64,000 nucleotides of DNA, from positions 248,001-312,000 of the forward strand of contig JAMWET010000488.1 of assembly GCA_024036415.1 (NCBI GenBank), read 5' to 3'. The notes below the pieces were generated by a model. That model searched no databases, had not been told where the DNA came from, and was given only the letters and a program-made list of their open reading frames with translations. The DNA comes from Prochilodus magdalenae (taxonomy: Eukaryota; Chordata; Actinopteri; Characiformes; Prochilodontidae). The position numbers and the translations under genes were made by a program. Below, one piece after another: positions 58,905-64,000 of the stretch (position 1 is its first letter; each line of letters opens with the position of its first letter).

Positions 58905-59310
58905 TACAGTGTGTCCAGAATTATTCAGACACCCCCTCAAATTAGTGAATTCAGTTTGAGTTGCACCTATTTTAAACACTCAAATCTTGAGACCTGCATT
59001 GCTAATATAATAGGATGCTCTGGAGCAGCTGCATATGAGCCTAACGGCACAATGTTCAAAAACAAATGTTGGCTGGAGACAACATAGGCCAGCACTGGGC
59101 TGTGGAGCAGTGGAACTACACTGTCTAAAGTGATGGTGCTACATTGAATACATCTGTAATGAGTTGAATATCCAACCAACATCAGGACCTAATCTCACTA
59201 ATGCTCTTGCTGGTGAATGCCATCAGATCCTCACAGCAATTTTTCAACATCTAGTGTAATACCTTCAAAGAAGATCAGAGGCTGTTACTGCAGCAACGGA
59301 TAAAGTGAGG
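58905..59310 (+). mobile_element. Tc1-like relic
   Basis: Starts TACAGTGTGTCCAGAATTAT and later includes GCCAGCACTGGGCTGTGGAG, CACTGTCTAAAGTGATGGTG and GCTGTTACTGCAGCAACGG. These are words in the order of a common fish Tc1 family (transposase middle and C-terminal AKGG region). No open frame remains. Confidence 0.6.
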
Positions 59311-60240
59311 ATTACAATGCTGATTAAAAGAGCATTTTACCATTTTAATTGGGAAGGGATGTGTGCCAGTTTTCATTTTTGGAGAGGTTCCAAAAACCTG
59401 CCTTTGCACACAAGCAGCTAAACAGTGTGATGGTTCATAAGGTGCATCACATCTACAACGTTGCTGCATGAGTATTCTCGCTAATATAAAGAGGAAGAAG
59501 AAGAAAGAAAAGGAATCTGTTCCAGTGTACAAAGCTCCAGTGATCTGCAGGCAAGATTGTGACTGCAATAGGGATCCCATTAGCATTTCTTAGAGCTGAG
59601 TAGCAGTAACGCCCAGATCTAGAGAAACTACGCTATGGCTGCCGTAGGCATCAGCATCATTATAAACCGACCTTGTACACACATGACAGAGCTATAGCTC
59701 CATCTCTGCATCATTCCTGGAGAAAATAAAGGGGAGTTTATTTTAACCATGAGGGATTATTCAACCCACCATGGAAAAAGGCTTTTAAATGCAGGGCTTC
59801 AGCCGGGAAGCTATTATGTGCACTGCTCAATTCATGAGCTGCTGTAGAGCCGGTAAGAGCTGAGGTTCACTTACTGCAGGAAAAGTCAGTCTCCTGGGTC
59901 AAATAACAGCTCAGTCTTTCTTCTTGTAAAGCTCATTTAAGTTTAAAATTGTCTGAAACTGCTGCACGGGGAGGCACTGTAGTTGGACATCAGGCTGATT
60001 GGAGGAGTACTTCAAAAAACAAGTTAAAAAAAATTATCTTCATGTCCTGTCTGCAGTATCTTGGCTTTGAGATGACACCTACCATCTACAAACTACGAAT
60101 TTTAGGAGAAGTAATCAGACCAAATTAGTCAGTCTAATTAAGACAGCTGTAAGACATTCTTTTAGGGGAGAATACTGGTGAAGCATGGGTTCTATAACTT
60201 TATTGTTAAACTTAAACTTAATTCCCCTCATAAAAATCAC
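59311..60240. other. Intergenic, no gene recognised
   Basis: Nothing distinctive. The minus ORF 59275-59586 overlaps the Tc1 relic and is not supported. Confidence 0.5.
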
Positions 60241-60400
60241 CTGTTAACTTTATTAGGTACACCTACCTAATATCCACAATTACTGTCCATTTTAGTAACT
60301 CCTCTTACCATATAGGTGCATTGTATTTCTACACTTAGTGACTCCATCTGAAGTCCAACTGTAGTTTCTTTGCATAATGTTTGCATAACCTGCTGGCCAA
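60241..60400. repeat. Dispersed fish repeat, end fragment
   Basis: TTTATTAGGTACACCTACCT, ACTGTCCATTTTAGTAACTC and CTTACCATATAGGTGCATTG match the end region of the same interspersed family as 25395-25735 and 61020-61160. Confidence 0.55.
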
Positions 60401-60499
60401 ACTGAATAACTGCGCATCCTGTGCAGTCTGATACTTCTGGTTCATCTGTGCCTTAAGCAGGTGCCCCACCTTCATTCTGGACCAGTTTACCCACCATGG

Positions 60500-61018
60500 A
60501 CCTTCCTGCTGTCCAGTACTATGTGGAAAGCTTTGTCTGCATGCCGCTGGTCTGCCTATTCAATCAGAGATCTCTTCTGCTGTATGATTTCATACTTACA
60601 GTAGATGCTCACTGTAGGTTTCGTACAGTAGTTACTGACATTGATGAATTTTCGCAGTACAGTAGTCACTGTTTTTTATTGTTAGTCACTGAACATTGGT
60701 TAATCTAATTACTCTAATGGGTTAATCTAATTACTACTGTCTCACACACTGCTTTTTTCTTTTTTTTATTCAGTATGGTATATTGTTAAATCTTATTCTC
60801 TATTGCTCATGTATTTTTGTCTAGCTATTGGGTATTGAGGAGGATGGTTTCATTATTTTATATCTTGGTTCCTCGTGAGGGTCCTTCTTGTTGTTCTTAG
60901 GGAGTATTTCCTTGCCACTGTCACCCTTGGCTTGCATACTGGTGGCTGGAACCCAGATTTTCTTTTTTGTGACAATGTCTGTTGTAAAAGGAGCTATATA
61001 AATACACCTTGATTTGAC
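60500..61018 (+). mobile_element. Retroposon 3' end (L2-like LINE or its SINE)
   Basis: From about 60840 the order GAGGAGGATGGTTTC, CTTGGTTCCTCGTGAGGGTC, GGAGTATTTCCTTGCCACTG, GCTATATAAATACACCTTGA is that of a very common fish retroposon 3' terminus on the plus strand. The upstream part to 60500 is less certain. Confidence 0.6.
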
Positions 61019-61019
61019 T

Positions 61020-61160
61020 AGTCACAGTATTCATAACTCCAGCAGCACTGCTGTGTCTGATTCACTCATTCCAGCACAGCACACACCGACACACCACCAC
61101 CACGCCAGTGTCACTGCAGTGCTGAGAATGATCCATCACCCAAATAATAACAGCTCCATG
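61020..61160. repeat. Dispersed fish repeat (copy 2, interior fragment)
   Basis: CCAGCAGCACTGCTGTGTCT, CACCACCACGCCAGTGTCAC and TGCTGAGAATGATCCATCAC parallel the copy at 25560-25665. The retroposon tail directly left of it may have inserted into one copy and separated it from 60241-60400. Confidence 0.6.
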
Positions 61161-61689
61161 GCAGTCTTGTGGATGTAATTATCATTGCCACTTAGCCACA
61201 GCCCCCTTGTCAGATAAGGCTGGAGATTGCATCATTATTGTTGTTTCTATCCCTAATGGCAGGTGACACGAGAACACACTTCAGTTTTTGTCGGGACCAT
61301 AACTTCTTTGAATCCCCCCACCCCTAGTCTATGCCTTGTCATTTGGCATCCTTAAAAGAGATGCACCAGACAACCAGACATGCCACAGGCCAGTCCTGCC
61401 TCTTGTCTCACAGCACGACTTGGCATGTGACATATACTGGATACCAGATGGAGCTTGCATATCATGCAATGTCATCTCACGTGTCCGCACATTATGAGAG
61501 CAATACTGAATATATTCACCCAAGCAGGAAACACACCAGCTGTTCCCTCCCGCAGGCTGAGGCTGACCTGCTGAACTGCTGAACATCCTCTACTAAAAAT
61601 GAACACGATGTGTTATGCACACTTAACCTCAAGACGAGGCAGAAATGCACACCACAAGACTCGCTCAGATTCTATGCTAGACCTTCTAC

Positions 61690-62440
61690 TCTCAGCCTAA
61701 GAAGGTGATAAGAAATTTGGCCAGAAATGAGTAATTGTTCACCAACCATGAGCAACGCCACTGATGACCTGTGGTAAAGTTATCTACTGATATTCTGATA
61801 TTATTTTTTATAGCACTTTGTAGGTTTACAGTTTCTGACTGTAGCTGTAATGTCAGACTGCAATACTGTGCAGTACTGTTACCAGGAACAATAATAGGAA
61901 CAACTCGGGTGTGGGGGGGCACCAGGCCTTTTGGACGTGAGACATGTGACAACAAACCTTTAATCTTGGTGCTAATCACGGTGCCTCCACACACGTATTC
62001 ATTGGTTGTCTTCACCAAGATGACAGCAGGACTTGTCACTAAAGATGACCCACTGATTCACTCCTTGACACTCTGCACAACACCATTGCAGCCTTTGGCG
62101 ATGTTGACGTGGTGTCAAGGGCAGGTGTTGTAACAGTCTGCGTTCATGCAGTCCTGCGTCTTGCAGCCATCTGCCAATAGTGCTGGCACTAACAGGATAA
62201 TACATGGAGGTTACTGCTCGCTGAATGTCCATAGTCATGGCTGTTGGGTCAGTCAGGTACAGCAATATGGCCCATCTTTGCTTACGTCACATTTCATTCC
62301 TGACACTTGATTCCTGCTGGGTGCAACTATCCTTTTGATGCTGAGTGACGTGGTGAACAATTCTCAGCTCCACAGTGATACTATGGTAAAGGCATGCGAG
62401 TGGATGTTGTGCTGGCATGAGTGAATGTGCATCAAGTGAA
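61690..62440 (-). mobile_element. Tc1-like relic, minus strand
   Basis: Minus frame 62265..61999 reads MLYLTDPTAMTMDIQRAVTS, then a matching ASTIGRWLQDAGLHERR block, then a decayed VIFSDKS, the first catalytic Asp region. Downstream (toward 61700) it is frameshifted. Ends not defined. Confidence 0.75.
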
Positions 62441-64000
62441 CTGATGCTGTTCCTTCCATCTTTCTCCTCATTTGTCTGCTACTTTGAAAACAATTTGCAT
62501 GACTGACTGTTATGACTACCCTGCAACCCAGCTAACAGATTCATGGTGGCTCCATGTGGGATTTAACAGGGTGTGGGCTTTTAGTGAGGTTTTAGATGGG
62601 CCCCAACTGGGTTATAGCCATGCGCCCCAGTAGTTATATTTGTGGCTTATGTTGAGTTAATGTTGTGAGTCACAGTTAGGTTACAGTTGTGAGCCAAAGC
62701 CAAGCTGCTCATTCATGTGTGAGTACAGGGATTTGTTTTGTAATTATTTCTTGAATTCATTTCCATAAATGTGCAAATGCGTCAGACTCATCCCTCTTAA
62801 ACATGAGTCTATAAATGTCCCCTCTTTCCCACATTGCTACATTTTTAGCTGAAGAAAAAATGCCAGTTCCTGTAACTGATTGGAACTGGCTCAAAATGTT
62901 AAAAAGGTGATCTAGAATCTGATTTAACCAGGAGTTATATACTGTATAAGGTAAACTAAGACGGCACATGCCTATTCAAAATAAATCAGGGACCATAAAT
63001 GGAGCCAAATGGCTTAAATGACAGCATTCATTTACTATTTCATGACTTGTCCATGCCTTTAATTTTGGAAAGTAGGTCATTTTAGGTATGTATTTCCCTT
63101 AAAAAAAAATAACCTATATAGGTATATGGGCAGTAGGAGCTAGTAGCACTGTTAATGGGTACTGATTGCTTGGTGAGCTAAAACAGTTTGTGTTCACTGA
63201 CATCTTAAACATACATGAGGCACGATTATAAAGTCCTATAGTTGGACTTCACATGTCTGAAAAATAGAGCAGCTGATCTGTGTTTAGTGAATGACTGCAT
63301 TCTCCTATTTAAAAGTATTTACAAACTGTGATTTTGCACCAACCTATTTTATGCCCTGGAGCACCTTCTATTGTTAGTCAAACCTAATATATAGTGTAAT
63401 ATATAGAATAGTGGATTTTCACACTGTAACGCTATTTTTAATTTTATAGTAAATACTGTTTGGTATATTAAAGCAAAAGTAAATAATAAATGCATTAACA
63501 GTATGAAAGTACACTGACTTAGCTGTATAGGTGTCATCCTGTTGTGAAAGTAAGGTGATGCCTGTTGGTAATTACAGAGTGAATGAGCTGTAGCCATTTA
63601 AAATATCACAGAAGTGCAGAAACTATATGTAATACATATAACATAAAATAACCCACTTAGTGTCCAGGTGTACTGCCTACATTACCTATCAAGGCCCCAC
63701 TTGTGGCCCATCATGGCCTCATCACTAGGGTACACAGTAAAGATCCCATATAGGCCTGGTGGAAGAAAATTGTATTTCGGATTTTGCATCTTATCTAAGA
63801 CAGAGGAATTAGTGTTGCTCCACTTCATTGTCTTTGGTTGATCTGCGTCTGTTGTACATGGAGTAATGGTTTAATACCAGCTTCTACAAACTACAGAGAG
63901 ACAATCCTACTTGTGTCAAGTTGACCAAATAGCTATTTTATGGCTGTTGCTACTTTAAAAGTTCTTGATGAATAGACATTTTGGGTCTTTGCCCACCTAT
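62441..64000. other. Intergenic, no gene recognised
   Basis: A repetitive patch at 62525-62710 has recurring GTGAGTCACAGTTAGGTTAC, GTTGTGAGCC and GGGCCCCAACTGGG words. A loosely related patch lies at 63655-63765. The window ends with no exon seen. Confidence 0.5.

Overview
This is animal nuclear DNA, almost certainly from a ray-finned (teleost) fish. The genes are split by GT-AG introns, the intergenic DNA is AT-rich, and there are many degenerate Tc1/mariner elements, a fish-type LINE 3' end, a tRNA-headed SINE and long microsatellites. No bacterial operons, CRISPR arrays, phage or viral genes are visible. The repeat types hint at an otophysan fish (catfish, characin or knifefish kind), but that is only an inference.

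Two genes are well supported and are transcribed away from each other. On the minus strand, 2096..7502 holds the complete coding sequence of LUC7L3, a U1 snRNP-associated splicing factor. It has ten coding exons, every junction is in phase, and the product is 458 aa. Its 3' UTR appears to run leftward to about position 120 and to contain an intron that starts 32 nt after the stop codon. On the plus strand, SBK1, a serine/threonine kinase, has a non-coding first exon ending at 32289 behind a CCAAT/GC-box promoter. Its three coding exons are 41371..41542, 45878..46080 and 47830..48669, giving 404 aa with all kinase motifs intact. Its 3' UTR reaches about 50.9 kb.

The 24.5 kb between the two genes, the 9 kb first intron of SBK1 and the 13 kb downstream of it contain no further gene I can defend. 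They are filled with transposon debris: a LINE 3' end (8.04-8.90 kb), a 678-bp Tc1-like MITE (15.16-15.84 kb), a complete but dead Tc1 copy with TA target-site duplication (19.80-21.19 kb), a second and more decayed Tc1 copy (23.82-25.29 kb), a LINE tail (30.05 kb), two foldback elements in SBK1 introns (40.7 and 43.4 kb), and at least six Tc1-like relics between 52 and 62.4 kb. One of those six (56017..56549) has perfect 31-bp ends and encodes only the transposase DNA-binding half.

No new biological system was recognised. The points most worth a second look are the 3' UTR intron and distal short frame of LUC7L3, the upstream ORFs in the SBK1 leader, the Tc1 derivative encoding only a DNA-binding domain, and a few orphan exon-like or promoter-like signals.
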